A stretch of DNA of 61,359 nucleotides from Rhodopirellula sp. SM50 (GTDB lineage: Bacteria > Planctomycetota > Planctomycetia > Pirellulales > Pirellulaceae): contig NZ_NTFY01000025.1 of the NCBI RefSeq assembly GCF_002289565.1, forward strand, positions 1 through 61,359. Direction: 5' to 3'. Position numbers and translations under genes: made by a program. The notes under the pieces are model-generated. The model ran no database searches and was not told the origin of the DNA. It worked only from the letters and a program-made list of their open reading frames with translations. Positions 44,401 to 51,620 of this stretch are shown here, piece by piece; the stretch's first letter is position 1, and every line of letters starts with the position of its first letter.

Positions 44401-47400
44401 CGAACATCTTTGAATTTGACACGGGCCCGCGTCTGCGTCTGGCGGGCGTCTCGGCCAACGGCGGACTGGATGTCGGACAAACGTTTACGGTGACCGATTC
44501 CAGCAACGTCAGTGCGACCTTTGAGTTCATCAATCAAGGAGACACGCCGTCGCCGGGTAACATCCCGATCACCATCCGTCTGGCCAGTGGGCAAGCCCGC
44601 ACGTCCGGTCAGATCAACAATGACTTGGCGCTCGCGATCCAGGGCAACCTGACCGGCGTGACGACCACCGTGTTGAACACGGACCTGGCACTCGACAACG
44701 CGACGTTCACCTTCGACGGGGCCGGCATGTCGATCGTCGGCGCCAACGGCGTGGCGGCCGGCAACATCGCGATCCCGGTGGACGAGTCCTTCGGTGCGAC
44801 CGAGGTGCTCAATGCCATCGTGGACACGTTGACCGCCAATGGCATCGCCCACACCGTCGTCGGCCAATCGTTCTCCGTCCCCGGCGCGACCTCGATCAGT
44901 GTGAATTCGCAGGCACTCGTCAGCGGCGGCAGCCCCGGCGTGCAAGTCGGACGCACGCCGATCCAACTGGAACTGTCCGATTCCGCCGCCGACGTCGCTC
45001 AGAAGGTCGCCGATGCGATCAACAATCTCGGCGGCAACGCCAGTGCGATCGCGCAAAACCGTAGCGTCACCATCAGCGGTGGATTCATCGGCGGGGCCAG
45101 TGGAAATCTGGTGGCCGGCGGCGTGCCGCAAGGCGGAACAATCACCGGCGTCGAAATCGTCGGCAACGACATGTACGCCGTCACCGATGCCGGCGGACTG
45201 TTCCGAGTCACCGACGCGGAACTGACCGGCGGCGGCAACCAGTTCCTCAACGGCAACCGTCAAATCGGAACCTACGTCGAAACCGCGACCGACCTGCTGC
45301 GTGTCCCCGGCGGCTTCACCGGCCTTCGCGCCGGTCCCAACAGTGTTGATGGAGGCATCTTCGCCGATGTCCTGTTCGGGATTACGCCCAACGGTGACAT
45401 CTACGCGTTCAACACGGCCGGCGAGTTCCTGCCCTACTTCGCCGGCGGGCGTTCGAGTATCTCGACCGGTATCGCCAACGCCGAAGGACTCGATTTCAGC
45501 ACCCTGGATTACAACCTCTGGCACTACACCGGCGCACGCGGCGGTGATGCCGGACACGGTGGCGGCACCTCGCTGGCGTTCACCTACGAAACCTCGTTCC
45601 AGAACAACTACGCCAGTCAGGCGGAATACCCGACCAACACCGCGCGGATTGACGGTCAAGGTGTCAACAACACCTACAACTTCCCCGGCGGTGCCAAGGG
45701 ACAGGTTCAAAGCAAGCCGTTCTCGTTGGAGAACTACTCACCGAGCGATGTCCCGGTCCTGTACTTCAACTACTTGATCGAAGCCGACGGCGGCGGCAGC
45801 ACCGACGCGTTGCGGGTCTACGTCGTCCAACCCGACGGGACCGAACACGCCGTCGCGCTCAACACCACGGCCCGCAACGCGGCCCCGGGTGCGAACGATG
45901 AATTCGACGACCCCGATCCCGTCGCCCCCTACAACGACGTGATCGACGTTGACAAGCAACAACTCTTTGACAACACGCCGACGTGGCGTCAGGCACGCGT
46001 GCCGCTGGCAGAATTCGCCGGACAGTCGGGTCTGAGTCTGCGGATCGAATTTGCGACCGCCGGTCGATTGGATACCGGATCGACATCGATTCGTACCGTC
46101 GACGCCTCGGATCTGGTCGAAGGCCAAACGATTCGTGTCAGCGGTGAAACGTTCACCATCAATTTCCCACCGACGCTGATCGCGCCGGCGGGGTCACAGG
46201 TTGCCAACGCCTACGCGGCCGATCCGAATACCCGCGCGACGTTTGTGCTCGATGGACAAACCTACGTGCTCAACGACGGCACCCGCACCGTCGACACATC
46301 GCCGTCGGATCCCAACGATCCCAATTCGGCGCCCAATGAAATCTCGATCGATCTGACCGCCGGACTGACGGGGACGGCAACCGTTGCCGATTTGACGCCG
46401 TCGCAAATCGGAGCGTTGATCGAAGTGGCCGTCACGGCGATGCCGCCGGCGACCTTCAATCTGTACGACTTCGTCGTCGACAGCAACTCGGTCGAGTTCG
46501 GTGAAGCGGTCGATTTGATCTCCAGCTCGAGTTTGTTCACGATCCGAAACACCTCGGCCAGCGGGGCAAACTTGATTGATGTCCGCGCGGCGATGTCGGC
46601 CGGCGAAGTTGCGGTGGCGGTTCAATCCGCGATCCTGGAACGTTTCGTGCCCAACGCGACCGGCCCCAACTACATTCCGACGTCCAACGCGATCATCACC
46701 CTGCCCGGATTCAGCGTGTCCGATGCCGGGCCGTTTGCCAACACGGCGCAACGATACGCCGACCAATACGGCGGATCGCCGGTCGACGGCTCGCGGAACA
46801 ACGATTTCGAAGGCGTCTACCTGGACGACTTCGTCATCGGTTTGGCCGAACGCGGTGAACAGGTCAGCGATCCACGCGGCGTCAATGCCCCCTTGGATAC
46901 CGCGTTTGTCACCGACACGCGTTTCGCATTCCCCGAACCCGATGACCCGCGCAGCAGCCTGGACACCGGCTCGTATCAGGTCGAAATCCGTGACGCCAGC
47001 GAGTACATCGAATCGGAGACATCGACCCAGTTCCGCACGTTCAACAGCAACGACCGCTTGGGTTCGGCGATCTCGATCACCGCAAAGAGTGCGGCCAATC
47101 TCGTGGACGGGCAAATGTTCTCGATCACCGACGGCCGCGCCGTCGTCGAGTTCGAGTTCGATTCGGACAACTCGGTCACACCGGGCCGGGTGCGAGTTCC
47201 GTTCTCGATGACGGTGCCCGATGAAGACACCGGGCTGGACCGTCCGCAAACGGCGACCGAAGTGGCCAAGTCGATCATCGCGGCGATCAACCGCTCGGAT
47301 GTCCGCAGCGTGTTGGACGTGCAAGCGGTGCCCAGCAGCGGATTTGAACGTGAAGTGGTCGCCCAGCCGGGCATCAAACAAATCTCTCGAATCGATCCGC

Positions 47401-50400
47401 GGATCAACCTGGTCGGTAACGTCGTTGTTGCGGACCCGACGCGTGCCCTCGCCGCGGTCGATCGCTCCGAATACCGTGGCGACAGCAACCGTGATCGCGA
47501 TGCTCAAGGCGTGATCATGATCGAGAACAGCCGTTTCTTGTTCAACGAGGAATACGGCATCAACATCCAGCATGACATCTCGGCAACGGTCGCAGGAAAC
47601 GACACCGATTCGATCGTCCGCTACCCGAGAAACCTGATCGAGCTGAACTCCGAGCAATTGGTCCCCGGTGTCGTCGTGCAGAGTAACATCATCGCCTTCA
47701 ACACCGTCGGCGGGATCAATCTGCAAGGCATCGACAACGCCCTGGACGAGACCTCGTTGGATCCGGTCGCGATTGAGCGAATTGTCAACAACACGATCAT
47801 CGGCGGAACGATCACGCCCGGCGTCAGCGCCCCTTCGGAAACCTTCGCGGGGATTCTGTTCGAACAAGGCCAGATTTCCTTTGCCGACGCCGTGGTCAAT
47901 TATTCACCCGATGCGGGCAACGGTGCCCCGACGCTGACCCACCAGACGCCGAACACCGCGTTGGGCGCCCCGGACGGCAGCGGCCGTGGACTCGAGCCGA
48001 TCGACGGCCAGTTCGCCGTTTCGCTCGGACTCGGTGGCACACTGACACTGCAGTTCGTCGACAACTTCCTGACCGGCAGCGGCGATGCGACCAACGACTT
48101 GGTCGTCTTTGAAACCGGCGAGATCGAATCGGTCCTGGTCGAGATCAGCCGCGATGGAATCGACTTTGTCAACGTCGGGATCGTCGGTGGCTTGACCAAC
48201 CAACTGGACATCGACCGCTACGGGTTCGGCCCCAATGACCGCTTCGCCTTCGTCCGCCTGACCGACCTGCGTCAAGGCAACGCGACCGGCAGCTCGTTGG
48301 GAGCGGACATCGATGCGGTCGGTGCGATCAGCTCGGTTCCGGTCGACTCCTTCACCCAAGGCGGGATCGGGATCAACATCGTCGGCGGCTCCTCGCCGAC
48401 GGTGCTCAACAATGTGATCTCCAATACGGAGACCGGCATCGAATTGACCGGAGGCAATGACGGCTTCGTGTCCGGTGGTAACTCGTACTATCGAAACACC
48501 AACAACACCGGAGCGAACGTCACGCTGGGAACCCTGGCCCAGGTTTTGACCGACAGCGAATCGGTCTTCGTCGATCCGGGCAACTTTGCGTTCTCACCGG
48601 CTTCGGGCGCTCGCATCATCGACAGCTCGATCGATTCGCTGCCCGATCGATTCAGTTTGACGACGGTCCGCAACGCCGTCGGCATCGATCCTTCGCCGGT
48701 GCTCGCGCCGCGACTGGACGTCAACGGTCAGTTCCGTGTGGACGATCCGAATGTGGAGCCCCCGAGCGGACTGGGCGAAAACGTGTTCAAGGATCGCGGC
48801 GGATTCGACCGCGGCGACTTGGAAGGCCCCCGCGTGACGCTGGTGTCGCCGCTGGCCCCCGGAATCGGACTCGACGCCGGACGCGCGACCGTGCTCGGCG
48901 CCGCCCCGCAAGCGTTCGAAATCCAGCTGATCGATGGCATCGCGCCGGCGGACATTGTTCCCGGCACCGGGATCGACGATCGTTCGATCTCCACCAGTTC
49001 ACTGGTGCTGCTCAAAGACGGTGTGGCATTGGTCGAAGGCACCCACTATCGATTCGCCTACAACCCCAGCACCAACATCATTCGGCTGACGCCGATCGCC
49101 GGTGTTTGGGAAGACGATTCGACCTACGTGATTCGAATGATCGACAGCAGCGATGCGATCATCCGCGCCGCCGATGGCGTCGTTTACCCCGACGGCGAAA
49201 CCGTTTCGGTCATCGACGAACTCAATCAACGCACGGTGTTCGAATACGACTCCGGCATCATCATCGACCTGCTGCCCGGGTTAACGCCGACCGCCGCCGA
49301 CGGCTTGACGGTGTTCGTTTACGACGGGTCGGTCACACGTTCCTTCGAGCTGGACGTCAACGGTGCGGTGAGCCCGATTTCGACCGGCGTGACGATCCCG
49401 GCCGCCGGCGTCACCGCCGACTTCGCCACCGCCCTGGCCGCAGCGATCAACGCGGATCCGGTGCTCAGCTTCACCGCACGAGCCTCCGGCGAAACCGTCC
49501 AATTGGTCGGCGGCACCCCGTTGTCGACCGCGACCAGCACCAGCGGCTTCGTACAAATCGCAGGCCGCATCGGCACCGCGACAGGCTTCGGGTTCCAACT
49601 CCCGCCGATCAACAACAGCAACGTCGCCGACGTCGTCGACGGACAATCGGTCACCGTTCGTCTCGGTGCGGTCAACCAAGTCGTCTTTGAATTCGACAAC
49701 AACGGATTGCTCAACGACCCCACCGCCACGGCGGTGCCCTTGGCCAACAACGCCTCGCTGGATCAGGTCATCAACGCATTGGTGATCGCGATCGGCGGAT
49801 CGGGGCTGGGACTGGCACCGACCAACGCCGGGTTCGGACGGATCTTCCTGGGCGGTGACAGCAACTACTCGATCGACTTGACGAACTCCAACGCCACGCA
49901 AATCGGCTTGCCCGGTGAAGCTCCGACGGTCCCGATCAACATCCCGATCGATCAGCCGGCCGAAGAGATCGTCAAAATCATCCAAGCCACGATCGACGCC
50001 CAGAACCTGCCCGGGATCAGCACCTCGCTGGTCGACGTCCGCGTGTTCCTTGAAGGCACCGGTGGCGTGTCCGGTTTCGGCGCCGTCGACGTCGTCGTGG
50101 TCCAGGACCAGGTCGGTAACCTGCTGCAAAGCAACCAGGCCGACGGACGGACGGAATTGACCATCTTTATCGGAACCGGATTCGATTACGGTGACGCGCC
50201 GGCGCCCTACATCAGCACGATGGCCGATGGCGGTCCCCGCCACCGTGTCGATCCCACACTCAGCCTGGGACAGATCAACACCGCCGATTCGGACGCCGAA
50301 TTGCCGAACGCCGATGCCGGTGACGATGGGGTGACGCTGCCGTCGGCTTTCCAATCCGGTTTCGAAAGCAACATCAGCATTTTCGTCCGCAACACCGACG

Positions 50401-51251
50401 CGGGACTGTTGAGCGACAAACCGGTCTACGTGGACGCCTGGTTCGACTGGGACCAAGACGGCCAATTCGAAGTCCAAGAGCGACGTCGATTCGGAACGCC
50501 GGGAACGAACCTCACCCCGGTCTTCAACAACGTCTTGACCACGGTCACGATCGATGTCCCCGCCGACGCGGCGATCGGGCAAACGTACGTCCGATTCCGA
50601 ATCAGCGAGTCGCCGACGACCGGACCGACCGGAAATGCGACCAGCGGTGAAGTCGAAGATTACGCCATCTTCGTGACCAACAATCCGTACCAAAACCCGG
50701 TCGGACGCTATGACGTCAACAACAGCGGCGCCGTCACTCCGCTGGATGCCCTGAACGTCATCAATGCGATCGCCCGCCTGGCCGCCAACACCGGCTTTGT
50801 GGATCTGCAAACCACCCCGGTGACGAATCCCCAGTTCCCCGATGTCAACGGCGACGGCCTGCTGTCCCCGAGGGACGCCAATGACGTCATCACCGAACTC
50901 GGCCGGCTCGTTTCCGGAGCCAGCGGCGAAGGCGAAGCGACGACGATGAGCTATGTGGCCGCCGCACCCGGTGTGCTGGCCAGCGGACCGACCGCTCTGG
51001 GGGATCTGCTGATTCAGCAAAGCGTCACCGACACCGTGCAGCCCACGACGACCGAGGCTTCCGACGCCGAATCCAGCCCCGCCGAGCCGGCCCACGTCGC
51101 TCAGCAGCCCAGCAAGACCAGTGTCTTCGACTCACCGGCGTCAATCGAACTCGATTCGATCGTCGATGATCTGGTTGCCGATCGGATTCAAACCGGTGAC
51201 GAAACCTCGGGAGACGAAAACGGTTTGGACCTTTTCTTCGCTTCGCTGTGA
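35457..51251 (+). CDS. Giant LEPR-XLL secreted protein with PPC, beta-helix, GEVED and dockerin domains
   Basis: 5264 aa in one unbroken frame. A basic leader carries the planctomycete anchor motif MESLETRQLLAG (M52-G63), variant of LEPRxLL. In order: adhesin-like beta repeats; a matrixin-like region (about 645-810) whose zinc site is lost (F785-G-V-G-Q-L-L-G-Y-G-Y where HExxHxxGxxH is expected); a pre-peptidase C-terminal-type domain (about 838-945); two right-handed beta-helix-like stretches with GDWGG (near 1213 and 1571); two further PPC-like domains (near 2210 and 2560); propeller-like and many repeated 'FEFD ... AINA' modules; a GEVED domain (about 4905-5075, ending SGEVEDYAIFV); and a dockerin (about 5082-5158, DVNNSGAVTPLDALNVIN and DVNGDGLLSPRDANDVIT). 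It is probably a cell-surface or secreted scaffold. Long antisense frames inside it are shadows. Confidence 0.9.
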   Translation: MTFRKPSHSLRTHLSRNSGLHSDGTTPPAAAPRAGRHRRSEKRRDEKRRSLMESLETRQLLAGPELIGIQPNEGDLLFNGDTLNFSPKELVFRFDDNTRIDESTLDAIRITRAGEDRTFESASVTSDMGTGGTALFEFRARQSGSLGNGITLEFTETNRVGTSAPIITTDGRTITIDINTNPLQRTLARDLVSAINRDLRINSSDPLRSGDLIEAIQISGASGQRIASSASVQDKTLVLDGANAAQAVTDFGTNGAVRVRLISQLPGLDGRGTNLVVEQRNFGGPANPVVVVSDQTIRVQLNSFSADPTTADEFVNAINSNPQASALIQATIQEGNGSTSIGQRTVNYSPINLSGVSDVVVEPGYVGLGDSSREVIFRFAEPLPDDIYQIDVLGTGNFALRGEDGEAFQDGTDLTRVFNINLGPQVVAVVPEPVRRQPNGTLGTESGKIEVHFNDDDLLQSAAVNPNFYQLIFTRDTVDNTDDVIVRISPTASAITNTKVGDVWTVTLPGTVRYSNITNIATLDYKRALSRIPDPETPGQLLTGNARLRVGTAENLPMAPQEITLPIGTPGAPDGAGDSFLTAYDLNTTWSLSGATTTRSATLVSEIRNETPFELDLPGPDVPGTRVIRPEDPSRLDRVVPLDYVRQFADTVDGITTIEYDFVASWLGDDPNRPGITADTNYFNIISEEQKQRVREVMSLYSEYLGVAFVEVSDRDPADIGGFSIVVGDLYGGDEREASAQGGLAVVTRDRDNDGVDDLVVMDFQDFDESIDDQFGGEFFRGAMFGVGQLLGYGYADDLPQPVTQSTDFIFQPGTDNEPAFPSYADIVHGQYLYRPDSTDIDMYRFQVDQTGSIAIETIAERLGTPSLLDTQLRLYVEDANGQFVEIAQNDDYFSNDSLIRIDNVNPGNYMIGVSAKGNDTYDPVIPGTGFGGTSQGSYELRVDFTPSAVSTMVDNTGIPLDGDADGTPGGTFNYWFKPSDPSETLYVDKGNVTLRQASGFLPSSLGDLAFIEAFQTRTIGYVNNAYDEIDLAVADASRMSILKQKAFNGTLTELNQLRLSGNLNDIQRADSITRYLSELDLTIRVLGNGGRDGLVHTAGDNFSYNIGVNDSGLALEDGTSLNLPAGIQMMVDAGAILKFSNTRLGVGSVAPTIDLSGANLQVLGTPTLVTSTGLPARDESGGIVPGSVFFTSINDDSIGTGNQIGVLPAAQPGDWGGIDFRGDLDTADELRINPEDQGIFNNHIQYADIRYGGSAVPIGGRSVVVSPIDMAITRPTIINSTISNSADAAIAATPDTFREDRFTDPKYQQSGPFTPDYTRVGPEIHGNTVIDNSINGLFVRLRTRSGSTLESVTTSTRFDDSDITHVLTENLVIAGTPGGPILQSGAPSSFLIRLSARPTDGAVPAGTYVYRLTNVTDANLESAASEATVSITTTSTGGIRLQQLPTVEPGSATVARRLYRATVVGGVPGPFELVAQLNASSTSFTDRLANGGAEMQVTSSPLRSRLDASLVIDPSTVVKVDSARIEARFGANLIAEGTSGNPVVITSLEDQRYGGGGTFDTNDRGNAAEIAPGDWGGLYIGHGSSASIDNAVIAGGGGTTRIEGGFASFNAIEVHQGELRLTNSRIEQSADGRGSLNGTRVGRSDNASGAVFVRAATPIIVDNDFIDNEAAAISIDINSLNALEVFDSGRSTGSIDKFDIIGNSGPLIEDNSITRNAINGLAVRGGQLVTEGVWDDVDIVHVVTDTIEIPNKHIYGGLRLISDARGSLVVKLQTQAGEEQTNPAGIVVGGSLLTAADEFRDIADRIGGSLQLIGHPDFPVIMTALSDDFSGAGFTIDGFAQVDTDNDGVISGVITGDDDDTGTGTGGALVGTLPTGPEVNLGTTIDNDVAATITGSFTATIGDANEVLTSATTVETPTGQQLLNQDFVFQYSTYLTSGGNTTALAATTITQPATLIANDRVESRGTYTGPNGDVNWVATSFFINGLPTLFSTLDLQSGSPLGDIRVVSYLDEDVQGISDDVLYTVGTPGQADFRAYTVDGPLRIGFSHGGFYTNDGVNQLGATYEGWAADRFADLRTQITAGTQTYSIPGVIDLNDLPQGNDPIFGTTFGPGDITTAHSWVLDSNASSARVTSFLELLASDPTVAQSPNLVQAGQWNGVTIREAANDRNVAAVAEQEPVRTTVFDTNSFPGQAQFLGELAPDEQSGDENRRLGFIVDGAITTRNDVDVYTFIAESNTEVWLDIDRTSSGLDTVIELIDFNGDILAASNDSLLAERDVATGIYVSPRLDSDAAQPLTVNEERIPVQRITVDYDIVNATSGNLTFGLASAPGTTVNVDAADFNANPAGSIAAALNGAFQSEVGFVTTQLLSRSATGDFVIEVRFDAAFFTALEVPEIIGTANPIFPAIGSLGFETDILDSVLQDTYSYNAKDAGMRIRLPGESGTLNQYHVRVRSSNTRDGSDLDTLVNGNVLGGLTQGRYSMQIRLGETDESPGTQIRLTDVRYATNGVQIIGQPLHSPLTGEEAETTASNETASEAQRLGYYGTTADAGIEAGPLQSDRLAKSFAGVIDSATDVDWYSFDIQYENLTRDGDPLYLSTVIDLDYASNFARSDMALYVFNAQGDLIYTATDSNIANDLPASSSNNSSDDLSRGGAGVQDPFLGSVELLEGTYYVAIANQTQVPIAMDQFFNPASNNPLVRLAPIDAIDRIAQDDMNDRVLFDETSIVPYSLDDVVLYVNTNSGLHVVNPFTGQNYGQVGNFGNEDIYDVAFRSNGELFAYTGFGNRVRSDSTWFYVQIDTGTAALNQLSAGAGITTYGDILFEVNSQQILDGVSDEGIFVEAISIREYKNVERGLFVGSRPTFNGASGLEYRDNVLWEFSPQTGLAVGPSFNRFLFNSGAGTIPREIGQIDTTAPATAFSTQLGVPDVVEVVGSGLLQQQLFDGDTFTLISGTTTTSFEINIAGNVAVTGSPALDGDTMTIGSNIFEFDTGPRLRLAGVSANGGLDVGQTFTVTDSSNVSATFEFINQGDTPSPGNIPITIRLASGQARTSGQINNDLALAIQGNLTGVTTTVLNTDLALDNATFTFDGAGMSIVGANGVAAGNIAIPVDESFGATEVLNAIVDTLTANGIAHTVVGQSFSVPGATSISVNSQALVSGGSPGVQVGRTPIQLELSDSAADVAQKVADAINNLGGNASAIAQNRSVTISGGFIGGASGNLVAGGVPQGGTITGVEIVGNDMYAVTDAGGLFRVTDAELTGGGNQFLNGNRQIGTYVETATDLLRVPGGFTGLRAGPNSVDGGIFADVLFGITPNGDIYAFNTAGEFLPYFAGGRSSISTGIANAEGLDFSTLDYNLWHYTGARGGDAGHGGGTSLAFTYETSFQNNYASQAEYPTNTARIDGQGVNNTYNFPGGAKGQVQSKPFSLENYSPSDVPVLYFNYLIEADGGGSTDALRVYVVQPDGTEHAVALNTTARNAAPGANDEFDDPDPVAPYNDVIDVDKQQLFDNTPTWRQARVPLAEFAGQSGLSLRIEFATAGRLDTGSTSIRTVDASDLVEGQTIRVSGETFTINFPPTLIAPAGSQVANAYAADPNTRATFVLDGQTYVLNDGTRTVDTSPSDPNDPNSAPNEISIDLTAGLTGTATVADLTPSQIGALIEVAVTAMPPATFNLYDFVVDSNSVEFGEAVDLISSSSLFTIRNTSASGANLIDVRAAMSAGEVAVAVQSAILERFVPNATGPNYIPTSNAIITLPGFSVSDAGPFANTAQRYADQYGGSPVDGSRNNDFEGVYLDDFVIGLAERGEQVSDPRGVNAPLDTAFVTDTRFAFPEPDDPRSSLDTGSYQVEIRDASEYIESETSTQFRTFNSNDRLGSAISITAKSAANLVDGQMFSITDGRAVVEFEFDSDNSVTPGRVRVPFSMTVPDEDTGLDRPQTATEVAKSIIAAINRSDVRSVLDVQAVPSSGFEREVVAQPGIKQISRIDPRINLVGNVVVADPTRALAAVDRSEYRGDSNRDRDAQGVIMIENSRFLFNEEYGINIQHDISATVAGNDTDSIVRYPRNLIELNSEQLVPGVVVQSNIIAFNTVGGINLQGIDNALDETSLDPVAIERIVNNTIIGGTITPGVSAPSETFAGILFEQGQISFADAVVNYSPDAGNGAPTLTHQTPNTALGAPDGSGRGLEPIDGQFAVSLGLGGTLTLQFVDNFLTGSGDATNDLVVFETGEIESVLVEISRDGIDFVNVGIVGGLTNQLDIDRYGFGPNDRFAFVRLTDLRQGNATGSSLGADIDAVGAISSVPVDSFTQGGIGINIVGGSSPTVLNNVISNTETGIELTGGNDGFVSGGNSYYRNTNNTGANVTLGTLAQVLTDSESVFVDPGNFAFSPASGARIIDSSIDSLPDRFSLTTVRNAVGIDPSPVLAPRLDVNGQFRVDDPNVEPPSGLGENVFKDRGGFDRGDLEGPRVTLVSPLAPGIGLDAGRATVLGAAPQAFEIQLIDGIAPADIVPGTGIDDRSISTSSLVLLKDGVALVEGTHYRFAYNPSTNIIRLTPIAGVWEDDSTYVIRMIDSSDAIIRAADGVVYPDGETVSVIDELNQRTVFEYDSGIIIDLLPGLTPTAADGLTVFVYDGSVTRSFELDVNGAVSPISTGVTIPAAGVTADFATALAAAINADPVLSFTARASGETVQLVGGTPLSTATSTSGFVQIAGRIGTATGFGFQLPPINNSNVADVVDGQSVTVRLGAVNQVVFEFDNNGLLNDPTATAVPLANNASLDQVINALVIAIGGSGLGLAPTNAGFGRIFLGGDSNYSIDLTNSNATQIGLPGEAPTVPINIPIDQPAEEIVKIIQATIDAQNLPGISTSLVDVRVFLEGTGGVSGFGAVDVVVVQDQVGNLLQSNQADGRTELTIFIGTGFDYGDAPAPYISTMADGGPRHRVDPTLSLGQINTADSDAELPNADAGDDGVTLPSAFQSGFESNISIFVRNTDAGLLSDKPVYVDAWFDWDQDGQFEVQERRRFGTPGTNLTPVFNNVLTTVTIDVPADAAIGQTYVRFRISESPTTGPTGNATSGEVEDYAIFVTNNPYQNPVGRYDVNNSGAVTPLDALNVINAIARLAANTGFVDLQTTPVTNPQFPDVNGDGLLSPRDANDVITELGRLVSGASGEGEATTMSYVAAAPGVLASGPTALGDLLIQQSVTDTVQPTTTEASDAESSPAEPAHVAQQPSKTSVFDSPASIELDSIVDDLVADRIQTGDETSGDENGLDLFFASL

Positions 51252-51620
51252 ATGAGTTGAACTTTTCGCCCGCCGGCCGCGTCCAACGGTCGGTGAAAGG
51301 GAGAATTTGGGATGCCAACGGCGCCGCTGGCGTCGCCGAATCCCGAACTTTCACGGGCGCGTTGCAGCCCGTCCAGCCGATACAACGGTCAGCCTGCGAT
51401 TGGATCCGCGGGCAAGTCATCCGATGATGGAGAGCGTCCCCGCACGACTCGGGGCCACCAACTAGGATGGGTTCGAATTCCGCAGCGGTTCGTTTTTTGG
51501 TTGCGTCCCCTATCCTCGACAGGGTCTTCGCAATCCGACGCACCAACGCGGGGAGACGCCCCCCACCATCAAACCAAGACTCCGGAGCCTGTCGCTCCCG
51601 GAGCGAGTTTTCAATTGCCG
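51252..51620. other. Intergenic stretch between the first two giant genes
   Basis: The frame of the next gene is open back to 51312, but those residues resemble no leader and the anchor motif lies after ATG 51621. No hairpin with a T-run is visible, so read-through from the giant gene is possible. Confidence 0.4.
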
